Positions 17,734 through 25,903 of a stretch of 64,000 nucleotides of DNA are shown piece after piece (within the stretch, counting starts at the first letter, position 1; each line of letters opens with the position of its first letter). Source of the DNA: Halomonas sp. Bachu 37 (GTDB lineage Bacteria > Pseudomonadota > Gammaproteobacteria > Pseudomonadales > Halomonadaceae); contig NZ_CP137552.1 in the NCBI RefSeq assembly GCF_039691755.1, positions 1,736,001 to 1,800,000 of the forward strand, given 5' to 3'. The position numbers were made by a program, and so were the translations under genes. Under the pieces are notes generated by a model. That model was not told the DNA's origin. It did no database searches and saw only the letters and a program-made list of their open reading frames with translations.

Positions 17734-18027
17734 CTATTGATACTCGGAGGGATCGATCGCCTTGCCCAACGAGTTCCTGTCGATCCAGTTACCCGCCTTG
17801 GTCTGCTTGTAGCGAAATACCACCTTGTCACCGATAGCGACCGGCACTTCAGAGTCCTCGGTCTGGTAACTGTACTTCTCACCATCCACCACCAGGTGGT
17901 AGCGATAAAGGTCCGGCATGCCCAGCCACTCCTTGAAGGGGCCTTCCCGCTCCATTTCCTGCAGCTCGCCACGTCCTTCCAGTTTGGGGATACGCTGACG
18001 GTTACCCCGTCGAAAACCACCTGCCAT
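17734..18027 (-). CDS. uncharacterised 97-residue protein
   Basis: A soluble 97-residue protein with a basic N terminus (AGGFRRGNRQR) and a beta-rich remainder: LYRYHLVVDGEKYSYQTED, then VAIGDKVVFRYKQTKAGNWIDRNSLG. The last third resembles an OB- or SH3-like small barrel by eye, with a VxxGDKVxFR turn, which could bind nucleic acid; this is inference. A GGAGAAGG ribosome-binding site precedes the ATG. It follows dnaB's 3' end by about 100 bp on the same strand and could be co-transcribed. No family is recognised with confidence. Confidence 0.6.
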   Translation of the reverse strand: MAGGFRRGNRQRIPKLEGRGELQEMEREGPFKEWLGMPDLYRYHLVVDGEKYSYQTEDSEVPVAIGDKVVFRYKQTKAGNWIDRNSLGKAIDPSEYQ

Positions 18028-18124
18028 TGCCTTCTCCAGTCACGTTTTAAATGCCGCTTGCCGTTGATAGCGAGCCGGGCATTATACGGCCCGCATGCGC
18101 AGGCTCAAGTTCGGCTCGCCCGAA

Positions 18125-19513
18125 CTAGCCACCGAACGCCTCGCCGTAGCTGTCCGGGGCCAGATCCTCGAAACGGGTGTACTTGCCGATGAATGCCATG
18201 TGTACCGTACCGATAGGCCCGTTACGCTGCTTGCCGATGATCAGCTCGGCCAGCCCCTGATTATCAGGGTTATCCTGATTGTAGACTTCATCGCGGTAGA
18301 CGAAGGCGATGACGTCGGCGTCCTGCTCGATGGCCCCCGACTCCCTCAAGTCCGACATCACCGGACGCTTGTTGGGACGCTGCTCCAGCGAGCGGTTGAG
18401 CTGGGACAACGCCACTACCGGACAGCCGAACTCCTTTGCCAAGCCCTTGAGAGAGCGGGATATCTCGGATATCTCACCGGTGCGGTTCTCGGAAAAGCCC
18501 GGAATCTGCATCAACTGAAGATAATCGATCATGATCATCGCCATGTTGCCGTGCTCGCGTACCACCCGGCGGATACGCGCACGCATCTCGTTGGGCGACA
18601 GGGCTGCCGTATCGTCGATGAACAGCTGCTTGTCCTTGAGCAGGTTCACCGCCGAGGTCAGCCGGGGCCAGTCCTCGTCTTCCAGTTGCCCCGTTCGCAC
18701 CCGGGTCTGGTCGATGCGCCCCAGCGAAGAGAGCATCCTCAGCATCAACGACTCCGCCGGCATCTCCATGGAGAACACCATGACCGGCTTGTCGCTGGAG
18801 ATTACCGCATGTTCCACCAGGTTCATGGCGAAGGTGGTCTTGCCCATCGAAGGACGTCCAGCAATGATGACCAGATCCGACGGCTGCCAGCCCGAGGTCA
18901 TTTCATCCAGATCGCGGAAGCCACTGGAAAGGCCGGTCATCTCGCCCTTGAGATTGAACAGTTCGTCGATGCGATCCACGGCCTTGGTCAGAAGGTCGCT
19001 CATGCCAATCGGGCCGCCGGTCTTGGGCCGCTCCTCGCTGATCTGAAAGACCAGCCGCTCGGCTTCATCCAGCAGCTCATCGGCGGGCCGCCCTTGCGGG
19101 CTGAAAGCGCTGTCGGCGATCTGGCTGGCGGCACGGATCAACTTGCGCAGCGTGGCACGCTCGCGAACGATACCGGCGTACGCTCGGATATTGCTGGCCG
19201 AAGGGGTGTTGCGCGCCAGTTCCGCCAGAAAGGCAAGCCCGCCGACCACATCGAGCTGATCGCGGGCCTCCAACGCCTCCGACAGGGTAATCACGTCCAG
19301 CGGCTGGCCCGACTCCGCCAGATAGGCGATGACATTGAAAACCAGCCGATGCTCGTAGCGATAGAAGTCATCCGCGACCAGGCGATCCGAGACATTGTCC
19401 CACGCCTGATTGTCCAGCATCAGTCCGCCGAGCACCGACTGTTCCGCCTCCAGCGAATGCGGCGGCACCTTGAGGGCAGCCGTTTCCTGGTCGGGGGATG
19501 GCGCATCATTCAT
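18125..19513 (-). CDS. dnaB: replicative DNA helicase DnaB
   Basis: A 462-residue hexameric 5'-3' helicase that unwinds DNA at the replication fork. The N-terminal scaffold domain (residues 17-120, PHSLEAEQSVLGGLML) joins a linker, then the RecA-like C domain with Walker A GRPSMGKTT (219-227), Walker B MIMIDYLQLM, and the final SGAIEQDADVIAFVYRDE. The start MNDAPSPDQ has GAGGAGC eight bases upstream; the longer frame runs into repeated non-coding DNA. It follows rplI on the same strand, the order known from Pseudomonas. No intein interrupts it. A 15-bp tandem repeat and a terminator lie between it and rplI, so dnaB probably has its own promoter there. Confidence 0.97.
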   Translation of the reverse strand: MNDAPSPDQETAALKVPPHSLEAEQSVLGGLMLDNQAWDNVSDRLVADDFYRYEHRLVFNVIAYLAESGQPLDVITLSEALEARDQLDVVGGLAFLAELARNTPSASNIRAYAGIVRERATLRKLIRAASQIADSAFSPQGRPADELLDEAERLVFQISEERPKTGGPIGMSDLLTKAVDRIDELFNLKGEMTGLSSGFRDLDEMTSGWQPSDLVIIAGRPSMGKTTFAMNLVEHAVISSDKPVMVFSMEMPAESLMLRMLSSLGRIDQTRVRTGQLEDEDWPRLTSAVNLLKDKQLFIDDTAALSPNEMRARIRRVVREHGNMAMIMIDYLQLMQIPGFSENRTGEISEISRSLKGLAKEFGCPVVALSQLNRSLEQRPNKRPVMSDLRESGAIEQDADVIAFVYRDEVYNQDNPDNQGLAELIIGKQRNGPIGTVHMAFIGKYTRFEDLAPDSYGEAFGG

Positions 19514-19568
19514 TGCTGGCTCCTCGCAATTCAACAGACACGGTGGCAGCGAATGGCGGCACCGCGCC

Positions 19569-19612
19569 GCTCTCAACGACCATGCTCTCAACGATCGTGT
19601 TCCAACGACCAT
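19569..19612. repeat. 15-bp tandem repeat (three copies) upstream of dnaB
   Basis: Units GCTCTCAACGACCAT, GCTCTCAACGATCGT and GTTCCAACGACCAT stand end to end, 56 bases before the dnaB start. The TCAACGAC core resembles units of the array in the mnhE-mnhF gap, the only hint of similarity between arrays of this window. It lies in the likely dnaB promoter or leader region. Confidence 0.8.
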
Positions 19613-19654
19613 GTTTCTCACTTATCGACCAGCTTTTCCATTGCTCACCAACGA

Positions 19655-19684
19655 CAAAGGGCGCGGGAAAGCCCGCGCCCTTTG
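19655..19684 (-). terminator. terminator after rplI
   Basis: A perfect 13-bp stem (CAAAGGGCGCGGG and complement) with a four-base loop starts 47 bp after the rplI stop. The top of the stem is GC-only and the base is A/T, as in intrinsic terminators. The T tract after it is interrupted. Confidence 0.8.
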
Positions 19685-19730
19685 TGTGCTGCCTGCCTAT
19701 CAGGATCGTGCCAGGTGAACTTGGATCAAG

Positions 19731-20177
19731 TTACTCGGCAACCACCACGACACGTACAACAGCGTTGACTTCCGCATGCAGGTGCAGGTCGATATCGTAC
19801 TCGCCGGTCTGGCGAATCGGTCCTTGCGGCATACGAACTTCGCTCTTGGCGACATCGATGCCGGCGGAGGAAATGGCGTCTGCCAGATCACGCGGGCCGA
19901 TGGAACCGAACAGCTTACCTTCATCACCGGATTTTGCCACCAGCGACAGCTCGATATCGTTGAGCTGTGTCGCACGCTCTTCGGCTTCCGCCTTGCGCTC
20001 GGCCGCTTGGGCTTCGAGCTCAGAACGCTGGGCTTCAAACGCTTGGATGTTTTCCTTGGTCGCCGGCACGGCCAGGCCGTAAGGCACCAGGTAGTTACGA
20101 CCATAACCAGGCTTGACAGTGACCTTGTCACCCAAACCGCCCAGCTTGCCAATATTGTCGAGCAGAATGACTTCCAT
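19731..20177 (-). CDS. rplI: 50S ribosomal protein bL9
   Basis: A 148-residue ribosomal protein with the bL9 N-terminal signature [19 protein letters not shown] and [18 protein letters not shown] long connecting helix (residues 45-75, rich in Glu, Ala and Arg) leads to the C-terminal RNA-binding domain ending in VVRVVVVAE. It binds 23S rRNA near the L1 stalk and restrains adjacent ribosomes. It closes the rpsF-rpsR-membrane protein-rplI unit and is followed by a strong hairpin terminator. Confidence 0.97.
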   Translation of the reverse strand: MEVILLDNIGKLGGLGDKVTVKPGYGRNYLVPYGLAVPATKENIQAFEAQRSELEAQAAERKAEAEERATQLNDIELSLVAKSGDEGKLFGSIGPRDLADAISSAGIDVAKSEVRMPQGPIRQTGEYDIDLHLHAEVNAVVRVVVVAE

Positions 20178-20192
20178 CTCGTAAACCTCTTG

Positions 20193-21044
20193 TCAGTCGC
20201 TGCGGGCCAGGCGAGCGCGAAAATTCGCAAAGGTATCGACCAGCCCCAACAGCAGCACAATGAGAATCGTGGGCCAGGTGGTGATGAGTAGCGCATAGAA
20301 CGCCACCAACCACAGCCCGTTCATCCCCTTTAATCCAATAATCCCATGTATCAACGCGATGCCGGCAATCAGCAGCGGCACCCAGATCAGCATGACCAGC
20401 GGTGCGATACCCAGCAGCGTTCCCGCTATTCCCAGGACCAGCAAGAGCACGAACTCTTTTGGTGCCAGGCGCAGACTATGAAATTCATCACGAAACCCGC
20501 CCGGATTGTAGAGCCCCGCTTGCCAGCTGCGCCCCAGCGCAAGACAAGCAATCGCGGCCAGTAACACCACCAGCCCGGTAACACCGCCGATCACCCACTG
20601 AGCCAATGTATGGGGCTCGATGCCCTGGGCGGCAAAGTCGTCGAGCATGCGATCGATCTCGGCAGAGCTCTCGCGCAGTTGCTCAAGCAACAGTTCGGTG
20701 CCGCCGGGTGGCTGGAAGATGCCGAACTGGGTCATTGCCGCTGTCACCAGGGTTCCGGCAACCAGGGCTTCGCTCCAGCGCATCCGCTCTCGCAGCACCA
20801 CCGCCATCAAGCTAACCAGCAATATGCTGGCCAAGGGGATCACGTCCCCCTGAGCCCACCACCAGCCGGCAGGCAGTGCCGCGGCGATGATGACCGGCAG
20901 CGCCGGCACCAGCCCTTGACGCAGGGTCACCAGCGCAGCGATGGCACCACCCAGCCAGAACAGCCAGGGGATCAACGATGCCAGGGCAGCCCCGCCGGCG
21001 GCGTAGGGCGTACCGCGCATCAGCCATCGAGCTAGCGCCAGCAT
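20193..21044 (-). CDS. polytopic membrane protein between rpsR and rplI (DUF2232-like)
   Basis: A 283-residue hydrophobic protein with about eight predicted membrane helices and a polar stretch at residues 118-148 (LEQLRESSAEIDRMLDDFAAQG). The latter fits the DUF2232/YybS architecture, where a loop separates two helix groups. A gene of this type sits between rpsR and rplI in Pseudomonas and relatives, suggesting co-expression with ribosomal proteins, yet its role is unknown. The ATG is used here; a GTG three bases upstream is an equal candidate. It begins 11 bp after rpsR and ends 15 bp before rplI, so it is within the operon. Confidence 0.8.
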   Translation of the reverse strand: MLALARWLMRGTPYAAGGAALASLIPWLFWLGGAIAALVTLRQGLVPALPVIIAAALPAGWWWAQGDVIPLASILLVSLMAVVLRERMRWSEALVAGTLVTAAMTQFGIFQPPGGTELLLEQLRESSAEIDRMLDDFAAQGIEPHTLAQWVIGGVTGLVVLLAAIACLALGRSWQAGLYNPGGFRDEFHSLRLAPKEFVLLLVLGIAGTLLGIAPLVMLIWVPLLIAGIALIHGIIGLKGMNGLWLVAFYALLITTWPTILIVLLLGLVDTFANFRARLARSD

Positions 21045-21055
21045 CACGTTACCGA

Positions 21056-21283
21056 TTACTTGTGGCTATCGGAGTAGGGCAACAGCGCCAGATAGCGTGA
21101 GCGCTTGATGGCCGTAGCCAGCTGGCGCTGATAGCGAGCCTTGGTGCCGGTGATACGGCTGGGAACGATCTTGCCGGTTTCGGTGATGTAAGCCTTCAGC
21201 GTGTCCAGATCCTTGTAGTCGATCTGCTTGACGCCTTCAGCGGTGAAGCGGCAAAACTTGCGGCGACGGAAAAAACGTGCCAT
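21056..21283 (-). CDS. rpsR: 30S ribosomal protein bS18
   Basis: A 75-residue, highly basic ribosomal protein matching bS18 throughout: [17 protein letters not shown] at the N terminus, [18 protein letters not shown], then the conserved [22 protein letters not shown]. It forms a heterodimer with bS6 on the 30S platform. One Cys is present in the KFCRF motif. It lies 33 bp after rpsF in the usual order. Confidence 0.98.
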   Translation of the reverse strand: MARFFRRRKFCRFTAEGVKQIDYKDLDTLKAYITETGKIVPSRITGTKARYQRQLATAIKRSRYLALLPYSDSHK

Positions 21284-21316
21284 GGAGTAGCTCCTTCAAA
21301 CGTGCAGGGAATAAGA

Positions 21317-21688
21317 TCAGGCAGTTTCTTCGGCGCGCGGCTTTTCTTCGCGACGCGGACGTTTTTCTTCTGCCGGCTTCATCATCGGGGAAGCTTCGGT
21401 GATGGCTTCCTTGCAGCGTACGACCAGGCTGCGGATGATGGCGTCGTTGAAGCGGAAGATATTCTCGATTTCCTCGAGCGTTTCACCCTGACATTCAACG
21501 TTCATCAGCACGTAGTGAGCCTTGTGGATCTTGTTGATCGGGTAAGCCAGGTGACGACGGCCCCAATCTTCCAGGCGATGCACGGTACCACCGTTCTCGG
21601 TAACGATAGTGGTATAGCGCTCGACCATGGCCGGAACTTGTTCGCTCTGGTCCGGGTGGACCATGAACACGATTTCATAATGACGCAT
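21317..21688 (-). CDS. rpsF: 30S ribosomal protein bS6
   Basis: A 123-residue ribosomal protein with the bS6 hallmark [18 protein letters not shown] and [20 protein letters not shown]. The C-terminal tail is charged ([14 protein letters not shown]) and lacks the long run of Glu that RimK adds or extends in E. coli. The start is fixed by AAGGAGAACCC before the ATG; a longer frame would start in the leader. First gene of the rpsF-rpsR-rplI operon, downstream of rlmB with a 187-bp gap. Confidence 0.97.
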   Translation of the reverse strand: MRHYEIVFMVHPDQSEQVPAMVERYTTIVTENGGTVHRLEDWGRRHLAYPINKIHKAHYVLMNVECQGETLEEIENIFRFNDAIIRSLVVRCKEAITEASPMMKPAEEKRPRREEKPRAEETA

Positions 21689-21875
21689 GGGTTCTCCTTG
21701 CGGTTTGGCAGCTTCCGTAACGCGCCTTGTAGCGTCAGCACAGGAAGCAAGGAGTGATTGAAGTCCCTCCACCAGGCACAGGGTGCCGGCGGTTGGCTCG
21801 TTCGAGCCGGGGCATCAAGCAGACTAGTGCCCGTCTGACAGGCAAACGGGCGCAGGCATTTTAGTGGGCCGCGGG
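21689..21875 (-). promoter_or_regulatory. rpsF leader region, possible S6:S18 regulatory RNA
   Basis: The gap between rlmB and rpsF can fold on the minus strand: GGCTCG pairs with CGAGCC around a two-base turn inside an outer CCGG/CCGG stem, with a nearby CCGCCGG single-stranded stretch and a CACC/GGTG pairing. In many bacteria the rpsF leader has a short RNA with an unpaired CCG that binds the S6-S18 dimer. The match here is by eye only. The 3' side of rlmB also holds an imperfect GCCCGT/ACGGGC hairpin. Confidence 0.3.
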
Positions 21876-22661
21876 TTAACTTGCAAGCTGACGCTGACGT
21901 ACGGCTTCAAACAGGCAGATACCGGTCGCCACGGAGACGTTCAGACTGGAAACCTGGCCGGCCATGGGCAACTTGGCCAGGTTGTCGCAGGCCTCGCGGG
22001 TCAGCCGGCGCATGCCCTTGCCTTCAGCGCCCATGACCAGAGCCGTGGGGCCGGTTAGGTCCACGGCGTAAATGTTCTGTTCGGCCTCGCCCGCCGTGCC
22101 GGTAATCCATACGCCCTCGGCCTTCAGCTTGGCCAGGGTGCGCGCCAGATTTGTCACCTGGTACACCGGCACCACCTCCGCCGCGCCGCAGGCTACCTTG
22201 CGCACGGTGGCGTTGAGCGGCGCCGCCTTGTCCTTGGCCACGATCACGCCATGGGCACCCGCCGCATCGGCACTGCGAAGACAGGCACCGAAGTTGTGCA
22301 CATCGGTCACTCCATCGAGGACCAGCAGCAATGGCGGCTGGGGCGCCTGCCATGCCCTCAGCTTCAGCCACAGAGACTCCTCCCCTTCCGCCATCAGCGG
22401 CGCACAGAATGCCACCACACCTTGGTGGGCATTTCCCTGGGCTAGTTGATCAAGCAGCTCACGCGGCTGCTCCTTTAGCCTCGCCCCCTTGGCTTGTGCC
22501 TCTTGCACCAGAGTGGCCAGGCGCTTGCCGGCGCCCTGCTGTATCCATAGCTCCCGCGGGGCTTCGCCCCGTTCCAGCAAGCTAGCCACGGCGTGCGTGC
22601 CGTAGACAAGCTCCAGTCCATCGGGGACGTTGACACGACCACGAACCGCTCCCGCCTTCAT
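21876..22661 (-). CDS. rlmB: 23S rRNA (guanosine2251-2'-O)-methyltransferase RlmB
   Basis: A 261-residue SPOUT (TrmH-class) enzyme that methylates G2251 in the P loop of 23S rRNA. It has an N-terminal substrate-binding domain (residues 14-85, VYGTHAVASLLERGE) and a knotted catalytic domain with the three SpoU motifs LDGVTDVHNFGACLRSADA, ALVMGAEGKGMRRLT and LPMAGQVSSLNVSVATGI. It overlaps the 3' end of rnr by ATGA, so both are translationally coupled, the same arrangement as in Pseudomonas and E. coli. Confidence 0.95.
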   Translation of the reverse strand: MKAGAVRGRVNVPDGLELVYGTHAVASLLERGEAPRELWIQQGAGKRLATLVQEAQAKGARLKEQPRELLDQLAQGNAHQGVVAFCAPLMAEGEESLWLKLRAWQAPQPPLLLVLDGVTDVHNFGACLRSADAAGAHGVIVAKDKAAPLNATVRKVACGAAEVVPVYQVTNLARTLAKLKAEGVWITGTAGEAEQNIYAVDLTGPTALVMGAEGKGMRRLTREACDNLAKLPMAGQVSSLNVSVATGICLFEAVRQRQLAS

Positions 22662-25135
22662 GATCTACCCTTCTTGTTGCCCGACTGGCGCGCGCCGCGC
22701 CGGGTACGCTGTGGCCCCGCCGGGAACGCGTTATCGCTGCCACTTCCTTCATTCGTCTTGGCTCGGCTCTTCGGCTTCGCCGCCCCGCCCTTGGCACCTG
22801 CCGACTGTCCGGCCGCGTCCTTGCGCGACACAGGAGCATTGCCGGCAGTCTTGTCGGCCGAGCGCCGCTTACGCGGCTGTCGCCGGGGGCGCGGCTTGTC
22901 GTCGGCCAGGGCGAAGTCGATCTTACGATCGTCCATGTCGACTCGAGCCACCTGGATGGTCACGCCATCTCCCAGGCGATAGCTTGAACCGGTGCGCTCG
23001 CCCTTGAGGCGGTGCTTTTCCGGCTCGTAGTGGTAATAGTCCGAAGGCAGCGAGGTCACGTGTACCAGCCCTTCTACATATACGTCGTCGAGTCGCACGA
23101 AAATGCCGAACTGCGTCACCGAGGCGATGGTGCCGTCGAAGACCTCCCCCAGCTTGTCGGACATGAACTCGCACTTGAGCCAATCCTCGACGTCGCGGGT
23201 CGCGTCGTCGGCGCGACGCTCCGTCATCGAGCAGTGCTCGCCCAGCTCCAGCATCTGCTCGAAGGTGTAAGGCGCCCACTTGCTCGGCGGCTCGACCGGC
23301 GCCCCTTCGGCGCGCAGGACGGTATTGGTCTGGCGCGGCCCACGAATCACCGAGCGGATGGCTCGGTGTACCAACAGGTCGGGGTAGCGCCGAATCGGCG
23401 ACGTGAAGTGCGCGTAAGCCTGATAGGCGAGGCCGAAATGGCCGTCGTTCTGTGGCGAATACACGGCGCGGCTCATCGAGCGCAGCATCACCGTCTGGAT
23501 GATATCGGCATCTTCGCGGTCGCGAATGGATTCCGCCAGTGCCTGATAATCCTGCGGCGAAGGCTCGTCGCCCCCACCGAGCGAGAGTCCCAGTTCATTG
23601 AGGAACAGGCGCAGCTTGTCGAGCCGCTCGGGCGAGGGCCGCTCATGAATACGGTACAGCGCCGGCAGGTCATGCTTGTCGAGAAAACGTGCCGTCGCTA
23701 CGTTGGCGGCCAGCATGCACTCCTCGATCAACTTGTGAGCGTCATTGCGCGAGCGCGGCACGATCTTCTCGATCTTGCGCTCCTCGTTGAAGATGATCGC
23801 GGTTTCGGTGGTCTCGAAATCGATCGCCCCCCGCTCCTCGCGTGCCTCTCGCAACAAGCCGTAGAGTTCATGCAGGTTCTTGAGCGGCTTGACCAGGGCG
23901 GCGTGCTCTCGACGTAGCGTCTCGCCCTCGTCGCTGCGCTCATCCAGCATCGCCGCCACCTTGTTATAGGTGAGGCGGGCATGGGAGCGCATTACGGCTT
24001 CGTAGAAGCGGTGGCGGCTGATGGCGCCGGTCTTGGAAATATTCATTTCGCAGACCAGCACCAGGCGATCCACGTGAGGATTGAGCGAACAGAGCCCGTT
24101 GGAAAGCAGCTCCGGCAGCATCGGCATCACTTGCCCCGGGAAATAGACCGAAGTACCTCGGGTACGCGCCTCGTCGTCGAGCGGCGTTCCCGGACGCACA
24201 TAGTGCGAAACATCGGCGATCGCCACCAGCAACTTCCAGCTACCGGACTTGGTCTTCCAGGCACAGACGGCGTCGTCGAAATCCTTGGCGCTTTCGTCGT
24301 CGATGGTCACCAGCGGCGTATCGCGCAGGTCGATGCGGTGCTGCTTGTCAGCTTCCACGACTTCCGCCGAGATGCCGGCGATCTGATCGATCACCTCGGG
24401 GGGGAATTCCGCCGGAATATCGTAGCTGCGCAGGGCGATGTCGATTTCCATGCCGGGGTCCATGCGCTCGCCGAGCACTTCGACCACCTCGCCGACCGGC
24501 TGCACCCGAGTTTCCGGCTGCTGGGTGATCCTGGCCGATATGACCTGACCATCCTGCGCCCCGCCGCTGGCACTATGGGGGATGATCACCTCCTGGGTGA
24601 TACGCGGGTTCTCGGGGATGAGAATGCCGAATTCGGGAGTGTTCGCACGGTACACACCGACCATGGTCTGGGTGTTGCGGGAGATCATCTCGGCGATGGT
24701 GGCTTCGTCGCGCCCCCGGCGGTCGCGCCCGCTGACGCGCGCCAGCACATGGTCGCCATGAAAGACCCGACGCATCTGTCGGGGCGGCAATACCAGATCG
24801 GGCTTCTTGCCGTCATCGCGTATCAGGAAGCCAAAGCCATCGCGGTGCCCCAGCACCTTGCCCTTGATCAGGTCCAGCTTGTCGATCAAGGCGTAGGCGC
24901 CACGGCGATCGCGCAATACCTGGCCATCGCGCTCCATTGCCGCCAGCCGCCGACGCACGGCCTCCTGGAGGTCCTCGTCTTCGAGCCCGAGCAGGCGGCT
25001 CATGTTTTCATGAGTGATCGGCTTGCCGTACTCTTCCAACTGGTCGAGCAGGTACTCACGACTGGGCGCCGGTTTATCGTACTTGTGCGCTTCGCGTTCT
25101 GCGTGCGGATCTTTACGTAACGTCCAATGCGTCAT
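22658..25135 (-). CDS. rnr: ribonuclease R
   Basis: An 825-residue 3'-5' exoribonuclease that degrades structured RNA and takes part in ribosome quality control and tmRNA-linked decay. Domains in order: an N-terminal winged helix (SREYLLDQLEEYGKPITHENMS), two cold-shock OB folds, the RNB catalytic core with the four-Asp motif DDESAKDFDDAV, an S1 domain (ASVTQFGIFVRLDDVYVEGL), and an 80-residue Lys/Arg-rich tail (RPRRQPRKRRSADK). The start MTHWTLRKDPHAE fits family N termini; a 67-residue extension would lie in the leader. It overlaps rlmB. A tRNA-Leu cluster lies upstream, divergent. Confidence 0.94.
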   Translation of the reverse strand: MTHWTLRKDPHAEREAHKYDKPAPSREYLLDQLEEYGKPITHENMSRLLGLEDEDLQEAVRRRLAAMERDGQVLRDRRGAYALIDKLDLIKGKVLGHRDGFGFLIRDDGKKPDLVLPPRQMRRVFHGDHVLARVSGRDRRGRDEATIAEMISRNTQTMVGVYRANTPEFGILIPENPRITQEVIIPHSASGGAQDGQVISARITQQPETRVQPVGEVVEVLGERMDPGMEIDIALRSYDIPAEFPPEVIDQIAGISAEVVEADKQHRIDLRDTPLVTIDDESAKDFDDAVCAWKTKSGSWKLLVAIADVSHYVRPGTPLDDEARTRGTSVYFPGQVMPMLPELLSNGLCSLNPHVDRLVLVCEMNISKTGAISRHRFYEAVMRSHARLTYNKVAAMLDERSDEGETLRREHAALVKPLKNLHELYGLLREAREERGAIDFETTETAIIFNEERKIEKIVPRSRNDAHKLIEECMLAANVATARFLDKHDLPALYRIHERPSPERLDKLRLFLNELGLSLGGGDEPSPQDYQALAESIRDREDADIIQTVMLRSMSRAVYSPQNDGHFGLAYQAYAHFTSPIRRYPDLLVHRAIRSVIRGPRQTNTVLRAEGAPVEPPSKWAPYTFEQMLELGEHCSMTERRADDATRDVEDWLKCEFMSDKLGEVFDGTIASVTQFGIFVRLDDVYVEGLVHVTSLPSDYYHYEPEKHRLKGERTGSSYRLGDGVTIQVARVDMDDRKIDFALADDKPRPRRQPRKRRSADKTAGNAPVSRKDAAGQSAGAKGGAAKPKSRAKTNEGSGSDNAFPAGPQRTRRGARQSGNKKGRS

Positions 25136-25342
25136 GCGGTCGGCATCCTCGGCGTCAGCTGGGATAAGAGGGGCAACAGCGCGTACGGCAAGCGTCGCGG
25201 GCGTAAGGTTCCGGCGGCGAATGCACCGGAAAAAGATAATATATGTTTGGTCATGCTGGCAGTATAGCGCTGCAATCTGGATGACCCAACCATCTTGCTC
25301 CGACTTTATCGTTTTGAAAGGTGGGAATTTACCCATTCCCTA

Positions 25343-25370
25343 TTGCATTCCCATACCAGCCGGGTATTAT
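25343..25370 (+). promoter_or_regulatory. sigma-70 promoter of the tRNA-Leu cluster
   Basis: A TTGCAT -35 element (25343-25348) and TATTAT -10 element (25365-25370) are 16 bp apart, 11 bp before the first tRNA base. The sequence between the -10 and the tRNA (ACGCGCCACTT) is GC-rich, the discriminator type associated with stringent control of stable RNA genes. Confidence 0.6.
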
Positions 25371-25381
25371 ACGCGCCACTT

Positions 25382-25468
25382 GCCCAGATGGCGGAATTGG
25401 TAGACGCGCTAGCTTCAGGTGCTAGTGTCCGTATGGACGTGGAGGTTCAAGTCCTCTTCTGGGCACCA
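25382..25468 (+). tRNA. tRNA-Leu (anticodon CAG), copy 1
   Basis: An 87-base class II tRNA with encoded CCA. Acceptor arms GCCCAGA and TCTGGGC pair fully, the D arm has GGTAGACGC, the anticodon loop TTCAGGT gives CAG, a long variable arm (GTCCGTATGGAC) follows, and the T loop is GTTCAAGTC. It is the first of three tandem copies. It differs from the others by an A-T pair instead of G-C at acceptor position 7-66, a compensated change. Confidence 0.97.
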
Positions 25469-25563
25469 TACTGTTCTATACTGCTTATTGTATAAGCAGC
25501 TCATGTATAAACAGTTAGGTGCTAATCTGTAAGGCCAAGCCGTACAGAGCAAGGTTTGTGTTC

Positions 25564-25650
25564 GCCCAGGTGGCGGAATTGGTAGACGCGCTAGCTTCAG
25601 GTGCTAGTGTCCGTATGGACGTGGAGGTTCAAGTCCTCTCCTGGGCACCA
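25564..25650 (+). tRNA. tRNA-Leu (anticodon CAG), copy 2
   Basis: 87 bases, CCA encoded, identical to copy 3 and to copy 1 except for the acceptor pair 7-66 (G-C here). It lies 95 bases after copy 1; that spacer is AT-rich with a near-repeat of TGTATAAxCAG. No separate promoter is evident, so it is likely processed from one precursor. Confidence 0.97.
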
Positions 25651-25682
25651 CGCGAACACAGACAACAAGTTGAAAATGATGC

Positions 25683-25769
25683 GCCCAGGTGGCGGAATTG
25701 GTAGACGCGCTAGCTTCAGGTGCTAGTGTCCGTATGGACGTGGAGGTTCAAGTCCTCTCCTGGGCACCA
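25683..25769 (+). tRNA. tRNA-Leu (anticodon CAG), copy 3
   Basis: 87 bases, CCA encoded, identical to copy 2, from which it is separated by 32 bases. Three copies of a CUG-reading tRNA suit the heavy use of CTG leucine codons in this GC-rich genome. No integrase or attachment-site duplication was found beside it. Confidence 0.97.
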
Positions 25770-25778
25770 TGCTTCATG

Positions 25779-25890
25779 GTACCGTCCAACCGCATCATCG
25801 CTTTTCATCGTTACCTTCACACCTGCTTTCCTCTCAACTTCTTCTCTTTTCCGAGCTTTTCTGCTTCCGCGCTTTGCTATTTTTCGTGCT
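25779..25890 (+). terminator. candidate Rho-dependent termination region after the tRNA-Leu cluster
   Basis: On the plus strand this stretch is rich in C and T and poor in G (for example CCTCTCAACTTCTTCTCTTT), with no hairpin visible. A long C-over-G bias without structure is typical of Rho utilisation sites. It separates the tRNA cluster from the convergent nuclease gene, where no intrinsic terminator is present. Confidence 0.4.
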
Positions 25891-25903
25891 CTCTGAAGCC
25901 GAT

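Noticed and set aside
18095..19768. 557-codon plus-strand frame opposite dnaB
   Set aside because: dnaB is intact, and the opposite frame has no recognisable domain and crosses a repeat array and a terminator.
25382..25769. tRNA-Leu cluster as a site for an integrated element
   Set aside because: No integrase, no direct repeat of the tRNA 3' end at a distance, and flanking genes are ordinary and in conserved order.
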